Part shown: positions 11,913 to 22,825 of the stretch, piece after piece
Position numbering within the stretch: the first letter of the stretch is position 1
Layout: every line of letters begins with the position of its first letter
From: Begonia masoniana
Taxonomy: Eukaryota > Streptophyta > Magnoliopsida > Cucurbitales > Begoniaceae
DNA: 64,000 nucleotides
Reading direction: 5' to 3'
Assembly: GCA_022432975.1 (NCBI GenBank)
Contig: CM039510.1
Location: 14,278,381-14,342,380 of the forward strand
Made by a program: the position numbers and the translations under genes
Notes under the pieces: model-generated
The model's database searches: none
Seen by the model: the letters and a program-made list of their open reading frames with translations, nothing else
Told to the model about the DNA's origin: nothing

Positions 11913-12313
11913 ACCTACATTTTCATACAATTCAACATACATTTTCATACAATTCAAGCGATACCTCATTCCATTTTCATTCTTTTCCTCACGGTTAAAC
12001 TTCCTAAACTCACACTATACTTTCGTAAAAACAAACCGCGTGGATACGTTTAAAAATCGACAATCCTTCCCGTTTTCAATTTACCACGCAGTTCCAAAAT
12101 AGATTTTTCCAAACAATTATAAAACAGTTCCAAAAACGTTTAAAAACATTAACCCTATCTAATATCAGATTCCAAACATCCTAATATGTTCTAACATTAT
12201 ACATATTTCCTCAAAATAACCCAGCACCCTCAAAATCTATACATACGTCCCCCACGGGTCGGTAAAGCATCGACTGTACAGCACACCACCGCAAGCATCA
12301 TCCATCAACCGAG

Positions 12314-12981
12314 TCATGTCTCAGGTGGAGGGATCTCATCCTCACCTGGCTCGATGTCACCTAAGACGTCACCTACACCATAATACACGCTATGAGATAA
12401 AAATCTCAGTAAGTTCTACGTAAATGCAAATGCGTGGTCATGCATGCTCAATGCTATGAAAACAGTCCATGTCAGTTCATATATCAGTACGTGTCAGTCT
12501 ATGGTTATCGGAAACGCTCGACAGATAGATAGGGCACGTCCAGCGGTTAGACAGCCCACACCATCTGAAGGGAGGGAAACCCGCTCACCACAGAACGCCA
12601 GGTCTGAACCTCATCCCCGATAACCCCATGCCATGGTTGTTTACTGTGATACTTTACTTGCCTTTACGATGCATGTTCTTTTCATGAAATCCGTGCATAA
12701 ATCCATTTTCATGTCGTTTTTAAAACCATGATGCATGAACAGTTCAATATAGACGTAAAGTAAACAATCAACATATATATACCATCAAAGACTACAAAAG
12801 CATAACCTATAACCTGTAAAAGACTAAACCTAACTACCCATCAAAGCAATTTAAAACAAACAATCCATTTAGATCCTCGACGCGACATCGAATTACGGTG
12901 TAGGCCAATCGGCCAGAGTAAGTCACGAGAACTTACCTCGTGTCCAAAGCAGTTCAAGCTCCGTCCACGAGCGTTGTTTGT
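12314..12981 (-). other. Exon-like cassette in A 5' LTR (exons 2 and 3)
   Basis: On the minus strand, 12981-12937 is a 45-nt segment between a TTTTGCTTCAG acceptor and a GAG/GTAAGTT donor. A second segment, 12372-12314, begins after a GTGTAG acceptor and ends at a TGA. Joined in phase, they read through SWTELELLWTRG and then an acidic tail with GEDEIPPP. Elements B, D and J show the same pattern. No conserved ATG is visible upstream, so coding is uncertain. Confidence 0.4.
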
Positions 12982-13507
12982 CTGAAGCAAAACACGATAT
13001 TCGTCATTAAAACCAATTTAAGCTATCGACGTCCAAATTTAATGAAACCTTAACTAAGGAATTTCCTTATAACTTCTAACTCATCTAATCGAGACATTTA
13101 AACGACTAATTCATGCTCGATGGTTCGAAATTACAATTAACGAACTTTTCCAAAAATCCCAAATTTTAACCTTTTCACAATTTGATTTAACTTTGTCCAA
13201 TAACGCCAAATACGTGCAATATATACTAAATCAAGGCTACCCTATTAATTACGAACCCTAATTCGCATTTTTTGACGAAACCCTAATGGAAACCCTAACG
13301 TGAAATCGGTCTGAAAATTGAAAACTAACGCTATAGAGTCATAGATTCATACCTAGGATTGCGATTGGAGGAAGAATCACGAAGAACGGAAGATAAACGG
13401 AGGAGAACGGAAGTCGGAATGGGAGAAGTCGTCGACGGCCAGGGAGAGGAAATAGCTCTCTGTAAATCACGCAGGAAGAAATGAGGGAAAGAGAGAAGCA
13501 ATTGTGA

Positions 13508-13518
13508 TTTTATAAAAT
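13508..13518 (-). promoter_or_regulatory. Candidate TATA box, element A 5' LTR
   Basis: TTTTATAAAA on the minus strand lies about 400 bp inside the LTR 5' end and is followed by a pyrimidine-rich, ATG-free stretch typical of a 5' untranslated exon. The matching site in the 3' LTR is near 6510-6520. The start site is inferred about 30 nt downstream. Confidence 0.45.
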
Positions 13519-13913
13519 TGGTTTGGCAGATTACCAAAACGCCCTTAGCTCTTATTTCTATTTTGTTTCGTCCTTCGGTTCGTTAATCGCCCAACTATTC
13601 GGATTCTCGAAAGTTCCATATTTTGCCAATAACTCCTATTCATAGCCAGGGATTTATTAAAACTGTCCGTTCGCAATTTAGACCTCGTTTACTATTTTTA
13701 CCAAAACGTTCTTCATATTACGATAGAGGTAATTACTCGGAATATAGCATCTAAACTCCGAAAATTCTCATAATTTCCTTAAAATTCCCATAAATCGTTA
13801 GGACTGAAATGACGCTTTCCGTTTGCAAAACTGATTTAATTTGACATATTTATGAAAATGCCACTATATTATAATATATTAAAACCAAAAATCCGTACAA
13901 GCCGGGTATTACA

Positions 13914-14063
13914 CTCTCGGTCAATCAAAGTACCCAGCTGTTGAGACTGTCTCTCCATCTGATGAGCCTGTCTCTCCATATGCTGAGACTGCTGGGCAAT
14001 AAAATCCTTGAGCGTGTCAATCGTATCGTCTCTGTCATCTCGATCGTTTCGTGGACGCACCAT
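13914..14063 (-). pseudogene. Element B gag N-terminus (detached by A)
   Basis: The frame starts at ATG 14061-14063 (MVRPRNDRDDRDD), followed by a Gln-rich heptad-like stretch (QQSQHMERQAHQMERQSQQ), probably a short coiled coil. It stops at the A insertion point. Bridging the duplication CTCTC puts it in register with the gag piece ending at 4592. Confidence 0.88.
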
Positions 14064-14076
14064 AATTATAAACTTC

Positions 14077-14140
14077 CTATAAAAGTTAAACAAATATTCT
14101 AAGAAAACTAGAAATCAAATAAAGCTATAAACATACTTAC
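14077..14140 (-). other. Intron-like segment before gag ATG (element B)
   Basis: The minus strand opens with GTAAGTATG and ends in AACTTTTATAG, 13 nt before the gag ATG; it is 64 nt long. It is the equivalent of 11418-11479 in A. Confidence 0.45.
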
Positions 14141-14211
14141 AGTTGATGAAGAATGTCCGCGTAGTGGCTGTGCAGTCGAGCAGTCTACAGAACTGATTTT
14201 AAAACCCGGGG

Positions 14212-14223
14212 GCTCTGATACCA
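14212..14223 (-). other. Primer-binding site of element B
   Basis: Minus-strand TGGTATCAGAGC, initiator-Met type, lies four bases from the 5' LTR. Confidence 0.92.
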
Positions 14224-14227
14224 TAAC

Positions 14228-16750
14228 TGTCACGACCTTAATACTGTACCCGTATTTTTCCGTACTATATTTTTTTTAACCTAATATCTTTAACTAAACT
14301 CTAGGCGGAACCTAAACCGAAATCGAAACCAGAATCGAAATCGGAATTGAATTATAACTTTTAAAACAATTGAAACTTTAAAACCATTTAATTAAAATTT
14401 CCTTTAATTAAATTAAAAACAATTTAAACAATAAATAAAAAAAAAAACAAAGAGAGGCGATTATTCGCTGGGGCGAATAATCGCCCCTAGGGCGATTGCA
14501 ACAGGCGAGCAATCGCCTGTTGCATCGCCTGTGGCGATTGCTCGCCACTCCCTCTGGATTTTTCCAGAGGGAGGCGATTCAATCGCCAGGGTTGGCGACT
14601 ACTCGCCAACCCTTCTGCCCCCTACTGCCCTGTTTCCATTTCATCACTCATTCATTCGATTTCTCCTACGCCAATTACACAACACAACTTCTTCTTACAC
14701 CCTAAACCATATAATAACATCACGACACAAATACTCTCATTTGCTCATTCTTTTCACACTCCACCGTTCACCCAAATAAACAACTCGAAACACATTTTAA
14801 AACTAAGAACATTTTTATGAAAACGAACTGCATGGATACGTTTAAAACCTCAACAAATCCTCCTGTTTCAAATCACCACGCAGTTCCAAAATACATTCAA
14901 TGAAAGACTTTTAAACCATTATAAAACAGTTTCCAAAACATCAACCTATACATAAATACCTATCAACTATCCAGAATCCAACAACCTAAAGTATTTCTAT
15001 ACAAACATTAGCTCAAAAGTCCCCAAACCCTCAAAATCTGTACATACAGTCCCCACGGGTCAGGTAAGCCTCGACTGCGCCAGCACACCACCGCAGCCAT
15101 CCTCCGTCAACTAGACTCAAGACTCTGGAGGAGCAATCTCGTCCTCACCTGTATCCTCGAAGTCACCTACACCATACAATACACTATGAGATAAAAATCT
15201 CAGCAAGCTCTCATAAATGCAACTATATGCTATGCGTGTGAGTTCAGAAATCATGCAGCATTTTCTTTACTTTACTTTGTGGGTGTCACCGAGATCTCAA
15301 CCTCCTAACCGGAGAAAGCACATCCTGCTGTTGGACTACTCTTTCCAGCTAGAAGAGGGGGGTACAAGCTTACAACACATACAGCCGTGCCTGAGCCCCA
15401 TCTCGCATGACCTGTAAACTGTATGCCTTTCGGCCTGTATGCCTTTCGGCCCATTTTAACTGTATGCCTTATGGCCCATTTTATTCTTTGCATTATCTTT
15501 AAAACATTGTGCGGAAATTCATTTTCATGCTTTTCTTTAAAACACGTGATGCATGAACAGTTCATAATAGAATTTAAACACTCAGCATACATACCATCAA
15601 GACTGTAAAACAAAATCTATAAAACAATTAAACCTAACTACCCAACCAAAACATTATAAACTAGTGCGTCACCAAACTCCTCGAAACGACTTCGATGTAC
15701 GGTGTTGGCCAATCGGCCAGAAAAGAATCACGAGAACTTACCTCGTGTCCAAAGCAGCTCAAGCTCCGTCCACGAGCGTTGGTTGTCTGAAGCAAAACAC
15801 AATATTCCCCGTTAAAACTAATTTAAGGTACTTAACGTCCAAATAAATAAAACCTTAACTAAAGAATTTCTTGAAACGTCCAACTTAATTATTCGAAGCA
15901 TATCGATGAACAATTTACGATTGATACTTCAAAACTACAATTTACGAGTTTTTTTTCCCTAAAACTCGAAAATTCTCAAATTCGTCCTAAATCAATCGAA
16001 TTCGTCCAATAACGTTCAATACGTCGAATATATACTTTATTACGGCAAACCTATTAATTACAAACCCTAAATCTCGTTTTTAATCGAAAACCTAACGAAA
16101 ACCCTAAACGTAAAACTCTACGAAACTCAAAGTTTAACGCTCTAAAACTTTAGAATCTTACCTAGAGCGTCGATTGGAGGAGAAAGCACGAAGAAAACAG
16201 AACGAATGGAGCACGAATCGGCGTCGGATTTTGAGAAATCGTCGGCGGCCAGTGAAGGAGTCGAGAGAGAAATTAGGTTCTGTGATTTTGTGATTTTCGT
16301 TAACTGAGAGAGGAGAAGAGAGATTTAAGTTTTTAATTAAAATTTCCTTTTCAAATTACTATTTTGCCCTTAGCACTTAATTCTATTTGTTTCGTCATTC
16401 GGTTCGTTAATCGTCTAGCTATTCGGTTTCACCAAATCTCCTTATTTCACCAATACATCCAACTTATCATTTGGGATTTAATAAAACCGTCCGTTTGCAA
16501 TTCGGACCTCGTTTACTATTTTTACGAGAACGTCTTTTATATTACGAGAAGTGTATTTACTCGGAATATAGTGTTTAATCTCCGAAAATTCCCATAATTT
16601 TTTTAAAATTCCTATTAATCGTTAGGATCGTAATGACGCTTTCTTTTTGTGAAACGGACCTGATTTGACATATTTACCAAAAATGCCATTATATAATAAA
16701 ATATGAATATAAGATATTAAATCCGAAATCCGTACACGCTGGGTATTACA
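14228..16750 (-). mobile_element. 5' LTR of element B
   Basis: The LTR is 2523 bp, TGTCACGACC at 14228 to GGGTATTACA at 16750 on the plus strand. Its last 221 bp match the window-edge 3' LTR. It contains a 45-nt exon-like segment (15742-15786), a terminal exon-like segment starting after the acceptor at 15167-15168, the GGCC hairpin at 15707-15718, the GAGAT hairpin at 15188-15201, and a CGATT/AATCG palindrome block (14455-14610). Confidence 0.92.
14455..14610. repeat. GGCGAATAATCGCC-type palindrome block in B LTR
   Basis: Repeated inverted words built on GGCGATT and AATCGCC alternate here, followed by a stem CCTCTGGA...TCCAGAGG. The position relative to the LTR 3' end (227-380 bp) matches the block in A, but the sequence is unrelated. 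Confidence 0.75.
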
Positions 16751-18372
16751 CATTATGCTAACGAATGCTCTAACCATCGTGTAATGGTCATCAAGGAATC
16801 AACGGGTGAATGGGAAAGTGAAAATGACAAAGGACAGTACATTAAGGACGAAGAAGAGTTAGTAGAGGAGAGTGATCAAGAAGCCGATGATTGTACGGCT
16901 CAAGAAGGACCTCTACTATTAGTCATAGGCGCGCCTTGTTATCTAAGACTATGGAAGAAGACTGTCAACGAGAAAATATCTTCCAAAGTCGTCGTGCAAT
17001 CAAAGACAAGGTTTGCTCCTTAATTATTGATGGAGGCAGTTATATAAATGCTGCTTCACAAGACATGGTCGGTAAGTTAGGGTTGGAAACCATTAATCAC
17101 CCTAAGCCTTACAAGTTGAGTTTGTTGGATGATAGAGCTGATATTAAGGTAACCGAGCAAGTAATCGTAGACTTCACCATTGGTAAGTATAAAGTCTCAA
17201 TTCTTTGCGACGTTGTCCCAATGAATGCCAGCCACATTATACTAGGACGACCCTGGCATTACAACCGGAAGGTGAGCCATGATGGGTTCCTTAAACACTA
17301 TACCTTAAAATTTTGTGGTAGGATAATCAATTTGTTACCCATGACTCCCGAACAAGTGGCTCGTGATAATGCCGTGCATAAGGAAGGAAAAAGCAAGGAG
17401 AATCTTTTCTTATCTAAGTGTGGGTTAAGATCAAGATAAGACCAAGAACACTCTCAATCGAGTGGTATCAAGTGGCATCTTAATCCCCTCTTTGACGAAG
17501 AGATACCTTATCATTTGAGAGAAGAGTCAACATGGCATCACGAGAAGAAGGAATTAAGTGAAAAGAGTTTTTTTTTGGATTTGCGATATGATTATTAGAC
17601 CATCTCACTCCCTCCCACATATTGAAAGAATCCGTTCTCCTTCACACCCAATTATGAAGAAGTTAGCCTATGGTCTTGAATCTATATATTGCAATACTTT
17701 ATTCCTTATTGGAGATAGGCAAAAGAAAAGTGATTTTTCACCCTTTGTGCTCAACGAATGCCCAAGCTTACAATTGGGTGAATTATCGAAACAATTAACC
17801 CCACCATGTGACTACCAAAAATTCTATCATCGAACTAGAGACAATGTTCAATTGAATGGAGAGCTCGCATTCGTGGTCTTAAGGATAAACCGATTAATTC
17901 TTTGGTTGAAAGAGTATATTGGAAATCCAATATTGCTACATGCTTAATTCAACTACTTTGGGATCCTTCACTCCATCACTGAGCAATCGCCCTCCAAAGT
18001 AGCTCACGAATTCAATCATACCATCTTTACCAATGCAATTTTTAGTAAGACCACCTGATTACCAAAGATAACCTTATCATCCACCCTTAGTGCCCAAGTT
18101 TTGACCCTTCTCGTTAGTATTAAAAATCGTGAAGAGGTGGCTAAATCATTGGATTTGAGGACAAATCTTCAGCTACCCGGGGGGATGACATGTCGAGGAG
18201 GCCCAAAACTAGATCACTCTCCAAGGCCCAAAATTTACTTAACATGTTTACTAATGAATTTGCTTTTCCTTTTCTTGCAAGAGTTTATCTTATAGAGGTC
18301 CTCACCTCATTTGGAGAGCTGGGAAGGAATCATCTTTTTTGGCCCATGGGAATTTGTCTTCCCGGCCCATGA
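16751..18372 (+). pseudogene. Degraded Ty3/Gypsy relic (protease and pol C-terminal fragments)
   Basis: 16891-17439 encodes an aspartic-protease region of a non-Tekay Ty3/Gypsy element: a LIIDGGS active-site-like motif (the usual D-S/T-G replaced by DGG), then LCDVVPM and LGRPWHYNR, which are recurrent in plant Gypsy polyproteins. An upstream frame (16784-17023) gives the acidic linker before the protease. Around 18150-18250 the words DLRTN and RPKTRS resemble the C-terminal end of such polyproteins. RT, RNase H and integrase are missing, so a large internal deletion is likely. The 17450-18100 stretch has an open frame (17558-17947) that I do not recognise. B inserted at its left edge (CATTA at 16751-16755). 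Confidence 0.6.
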
Positions 18373-19711
18373 AATATTGTAATTTTTTGTTTTGAACTTA
18401 TTTGGCATACTCTAGTCTTTTTGTATGAATTATTTATATTTGCATCATGCATTAGATTGTGTGGTTAGGGTTAGATGTATGTTAGTGGATATGCGTTGAA
18501 GACTTAACCTTCAAAGGAGAAAGCCCCTCAACATATTGGACTTAAAATAAGCCTTGGTCTAAAGAAGAGCCCACTTTTAAGGTATGGATTTTGCAGGTAC
18601 AAGTGTTAGTGGCAACATGGATCAAAGATTTGGCAAAATCTCATCCATTGGCTAAGCAATGGCTCGGATCAAATGGGGCTGGATTCTGGCGCGTGCGCGG
18701 GAAGGGAGCTAACATCGAGCAGGCGCGCGCAAACAGTAGCAGATGGCGCGGGCAGGCACGCGCGGGTAGGCATTAGCATCGGATCAGGGCGCGCCACGGA
18801 TTGCTGCAAAAGAGCAGCGTCAGGCGTTGACGAGGGCGCGCACGGATCAAGCCACCTGCGACGTTGATTGCGTGCGACGCTGGGCGATCTGGGCCACCAG
18901 ATTGACGCGCGGCAGCTCCCACCAATCAGCAGCGCGCGCAGATTGCACCTCCTTAGCCACCTGATCTTTTCTTCATCCAATGGCCACCATCCACTCTTTC
19001 AATTGCCAAACCCTAATCATCCACCCTAGGTTGTCTATTTAAGCATTGCATTAGTGTGTGTAAAACACTTTTGCCTATTTTTATAAAATTACTATTTCCC
19101 TAACTAAGTGTTAGAAGCCCTTTGGGTGTTCCTCGATTCTTGAATCGAGTGGAGAAGTCCTCCATTGATCCCTTAGCTTTGGGTTGCTAGATGAACTATT
19201 ATTCATTCCATCACATTTTCTCTCTTGAGAGTTAAGGTTTCGAGGAAGAAAACCTAGGCCTACGGTGGTCGTTTTCCTCCGAGAAAACGTGCACCCGAGA
19301 GCACACGTAAGATAGCTCCCGGGTCTGCCAAGGGTATTTTCATTTTTATTCACATTTTCACACACTTCTCACCCTTACAGTTCGGCCATTCACTTAACAC
19401 ACACATCACTTTATTTTATTGCATTTTTCTTCATCTCTTTGCATTCTTCTTCACGGATTTTCACACACTCTATTCCACATTCATCTTGTTCTATTTTCTT
19501 TTGCATTTCATTCATTTTCTTCCCTATTTTATTCGACCATCACACACACACATCATCTCCTTCATTTTACTTGCATTTTATAACCATTTGCTACTCTTTA
19601 TTCTCAAATTTGTGCCACACATATTCACCCGAGCACGTTGTCATTTTTGTGGGTTAAACACAGCCCCTTTTCTAAGGGCCTCCGTGTCATCAAGTGTGGA
19701 GGAGTATACAC
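18373..19711. other. Unassigned DNA, probable remains of an LTR
   Basis: No gene is supported. There is a GC-rich block at 18680-18930 rich in GCGCGC words, a TATA-like CTATTTAA near 19036, and a hairpin CGATTCTTGAATCG near 19132. A long pyrimidine-rich stretch spans 19380-19640. This resembles a degraded LTR or leader belonging to the relic at its left. It is cut at 19711 by solo LTR C and continues at 22122. Confidence 0.35.
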
Positions 19712-22116
19712 TGTAACACCCAAGAATTTTTTCGATAACGTTCGTGGCTCTTAGACTAGATGTTTTGAGAGAATGTATAAAGGAAAACTTAGACTAGATG
19801 TTGTGAGTGGAGAGTGATTAAAGTATAAGGGAGTAAAGGAGAAGAAAAAGATGTTTGACAAGTTAAAAGATTATAAGCCAATGAAATGACAAAGAAGTGT
19901 GTGAATGAAGGGGGATCTTACGTTGGAATTGAATGAATAATGGGTGGGGTCATTTTTATAAAACTTAAAGGATGGTGGGAAGAAAATCAAAAGAGGAAAA
20001 ACTTTGTTTATAAAAATGGATGAGTTTTATGATTAAATGGCAAAAAAAATTCTTTTCTTCTCTTCTACTTCTCCACGACCCCTTGGAAGCCATTGAAGAC
20101 CTCCTCTTCTCCTTTTCCATCAAGAGATTTCTCAAGGTTTTTAAGTGGTAAGTTAGTGGGTTTTGTTATGCATACATTTTGATGAAGGTATTTGTTGTTT
20201 TTAGAGGGTTTTGTGGAAGTTTGATTAGGGGTTGGAAACCCTAAGAGGTGAGATCCAAAATTTTCTTGCATTGGCTAGTTCCCTTCCTATTATTGGTGAT
20301 TTCATTCTTAAATAGGTTGGTTTAGGTTATTTTTAGGGATAGGTTGGAGTTTAGGTTGAAGTTAGTGAAAAACCGGTTTTGAAAACTATGAGGGCCGATT
20401 CTGTTTTTTGTGTTTTCGAAATTGTTAAGTTGTTTGGTTGTTGAATTTGAGTGTTTTAATAGATAGTAGACGTGTGGAGGTTTACGGAATGGGGTGGCGC
20501 GTTGAAATCCGTTGAAAAATGAATAAGTTATGGCCGTTTGAAGTTGGATACTAAAACTTTGTGGAAAATCGGGTTGAGGGTTTAGATTTTTATTTGTTTA
20601 AGTTGTTAGTTTTGATTGTTAGTTTTGGTTAGACAATTCCTTAGAATTTCCTTAGAGTGTTTCTAAGTTTTTCCTTATATTTACTAGGTTGTCGAGCGAT
20701 CCTTTAGAGTAGTCTCAGTGAACAAACATGTGCCGAGAATCTAGTAAGTAGTGGATTACATTTGTTTTGCTTTCGGGCCTACACCACAGAACGGTAGGAT
20801 TTATTGTTTGGTTGTTTATTTTCATTTTGTAGTTTAGTATTGTCATGACATGCATCATTGTTTTCAAAAAATGAAAGAACGAATGAAAGAATGCGATTTG
20901 TGCATAAATTGAATGGTGAGGTTGAAAGGTGTAAGAAAAGTGTAAGAGAAAGCACTAGAGGGTTGAAAGCCTAGTCGTTAACGTGCAAGAGGAGCACTAG
21001 AGGGTTTAACGTCTCGTCATTAACGTGCATGAGTAAGTAGTAGAAATGCAACGAAAAATGAAACAAAATAACGGAGTGAGTAGAAATTGCATGTGTTAGG
21101 GTTGTGTGTGTGCATTGTGCATGTTTATATTTCTTATCCTCTACTTGCTAAGCGAAAGCTTACGTGTGTGTGTTCTGTGGTGTAGGTGATGACATTTATA
21201 CAGGTGAGCTTGAGAAGGGAACCTAGAACTAGGATGCAGTCGTTGACGCACGGGGTACGCCGGTGCAGGCAGTTGTCGGGGCGCCTCGACTATGGATTTT
21301 GGGAGTTTTGTGGGACTTGATATTTTATTAGTTTGTTGGATTTTGGATGTTGGATTTTTGGATTTTAATCATGTAAATGTTGACGAGGTTTTATAACTCT
21401 TTTGAATCATGGTTTTGTATTATGAATGACCTTTGGGGAGTTATTGTATAAAGTGTTTGATTTTCAGATTTTTGGTTTTTAGAAAATTTAGCTATTATAC
21501 TGCTCAATTTTTCGTATAGTAAACGACGTTGATTTTCACTTAGTTTTATGTTTTCGCTGATGTTTTGTAGTCGTTTTTCTGAGATTTTTACGTGTCACGG
21601 AATCGGGGATGTCAGGAATGTTTGGGGAAAATTTTGGGTGATTTGGGTGTGAGTAGTTTGAAGAAAAATGGGAGAAGGTTGCTGGTGGCCGAAGATTAGA
21701 GCGCGCAGGGCGCGAGCTGGGCACGCGCAGAGCGCCCAGCGCCGATCGATCGGCAAAACTTCCTGTTTATCGTTCGTGCACCCGAGAGGGTGCCGATCGA
21801 TCAGCGCCTGGCGTCGATCGATCGGCACCAGCACGCGCGCGATGTGGTGCGCACGGTGCGCTGCTGCGTGCGCAGTGCCCAGCATGAAAAGTTTAAATTT
21901 TTTTTAAAAATTTTTCCTATTTTTACTATGTTTTAACCTGATCTTTTCCGCACGTTTTGCACGTATTTTAGGTACGTTTTCCAAAAACTTTTGAGGGTTT
22001 GAAAAATCTAAAAATCGAGTCAAAATTTTATCAAAAATTATTTTAAACGTCGTTTTAAAGGTGGTGAGTGTGAGACAAGTAGCGTACCGAGCCGGGGCAG
22101 GTTCGGGGGCGTTACA
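19712..22116 (+). mobile_element. Solo LTR C
   Basis: The 2405-bp sequence runs from TGTAACACCC to GGGGCGTTACA and is flanked by TACAC at 19707-19711 and 22117-22121. There is no internal domain, so it arose by recombination between two LTRs of one element. The orientation is set by the exon-like acceptor TGTAG at 21181-21185 and the terminal block. It belongs to the same broad family as K (60383-63281), sharing the GC-rich GATCGATCGGC block and the TAAGC hairpin. Confidence 0.92.
21690..21880. repeat. GATCGATCGGC and GCGCGC block in solo LTR C
   Basis: There are three copies of CGATCGATCGGC-like palindromes among very GC-rich GCGC words, 240-430 bp from the LTR 3' end. K has the corresponding block at 60640-60900. 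Confidence 0.75.
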
Positions 22117-22446
22117 TACACTTTGAGCAAAAGGTCGACCCTTGACCTCCTTGAGTATCGCAAGTGTCGATTGGTCAATCCACTCTTAAACCCTATAGTC
22201 CGTCGAGGTCGACGCTTACCGAGGTGTCGACACTTGCTCGGCTCTACCATCAACATCAGTCTACACATGCTCGAAAAGTGTCGACCGCTACGTCGATTTC
22301 TAGCGATGGAAAGCACAAAATCTGGCCTCCTTAGCCAATTTCTGCCTTCAATCATTGCCATAACCTGCATAAACTCTCAATCTACCAAAATAATAAAGAA
22401 ATACCCAAAGGATTCGAGTTTCCAACTCGAATCCAAAATCAACAAA
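22117..22446. repeat. GTCGAC-rich fragment between solo LTRs
   Basis: After the TACAC duplication there are about eight GTCGAC, GTCGA or TCGAC words within roughly 200 bp, some facing each other. A similar cluster lies at 27015-27150. This is probably the palindrome block of another, older LTR. Solo LTR D interrupts its continuation at 22446. No gene seen. Confidence 0.5.
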
Positions 22447-22825
22447 TGTAATATCCGGTTTGTACGGACCTTTGATTATATTATTATTATATTATTAGTG
22501 GCATTTTTGGTAAATATATCAAATCAGGTCCGTTTCACAAAAAGAAAGCGTCATTACGATTCTAACGAATAATAAGAATTTTAAGGAATTTACGGAAATT
22601 TTCGGAGATCAAACACTATATTCCGAGTAAATACGCTTTTCGTAATGTAAGAGACGTTCTCGTAAAAATAGCAAACGAGGTCCAAATTGCGAACGGACGG
22701 TTTTAATAAATCCCAAATAGTAAGTTGGACTTGTCGGTGAAATAAGAAAATTTGGTGAACCCAAATCGTTGGACGATTAACGAAACGAAGGACGAAACTA
22801 ATATATAAAACTTGAGAAGGGCAAA

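Larger units (their letters stand above)
4593..13913 (-). mobile_element. Element A: complete Tekay/Del-like Ty3/Gypsy retrotransposon
   Basis: This is a 9.3-kb element with two near-identical LTRs (4593-6915 and 11567-13913), a primer-binding site, a polypurine tract and a gag-pol with two premature stops. It lies inside B's gag and is flanked by CTCTC. The LTR pair differs by few substitutions plus one indel of about 24 bp, so it is one of the youngest insertions in the window. The chromodomain-like C-terminus, long LTRs and single gag-pol frame fit the Tekay/Del chromovirus clade. That clade call is from family knowledge, not a tree. Confidence 0.95.
11567..13913 (-). mobile_element. 5' LTR of element A
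   Basis: The LTR is 2347 bp, TGTAACACCC to GGGTATTACA, next to the primer-binding site. Candidate TATA is at 13508-13518. Exon-like pieces are at about 13353-13480, 12937-12981 (45 nt) and 12314-12372, with the donor of the first at 13353. If the TATA is used, the transcribed leader is about 1.9 kb, unusually long, and it contains the palindrome block. Confidence 0.93.

Noticed and set aside
17558..17947. 129-residue frame in the left relic as a real gene
   Set aside because: No known motif, embedded between fragments of a dead polyprotein, AT rich. Kept only as a note in the relic entry.
18591..18980. Overlapping open frames in GC-rich DNA near 18.7 kb
   Set aside because: Open on both strands only because the stretch is GC rich and stop-poor; no recognisable motif and a low-complexity Ala/Arg composition.
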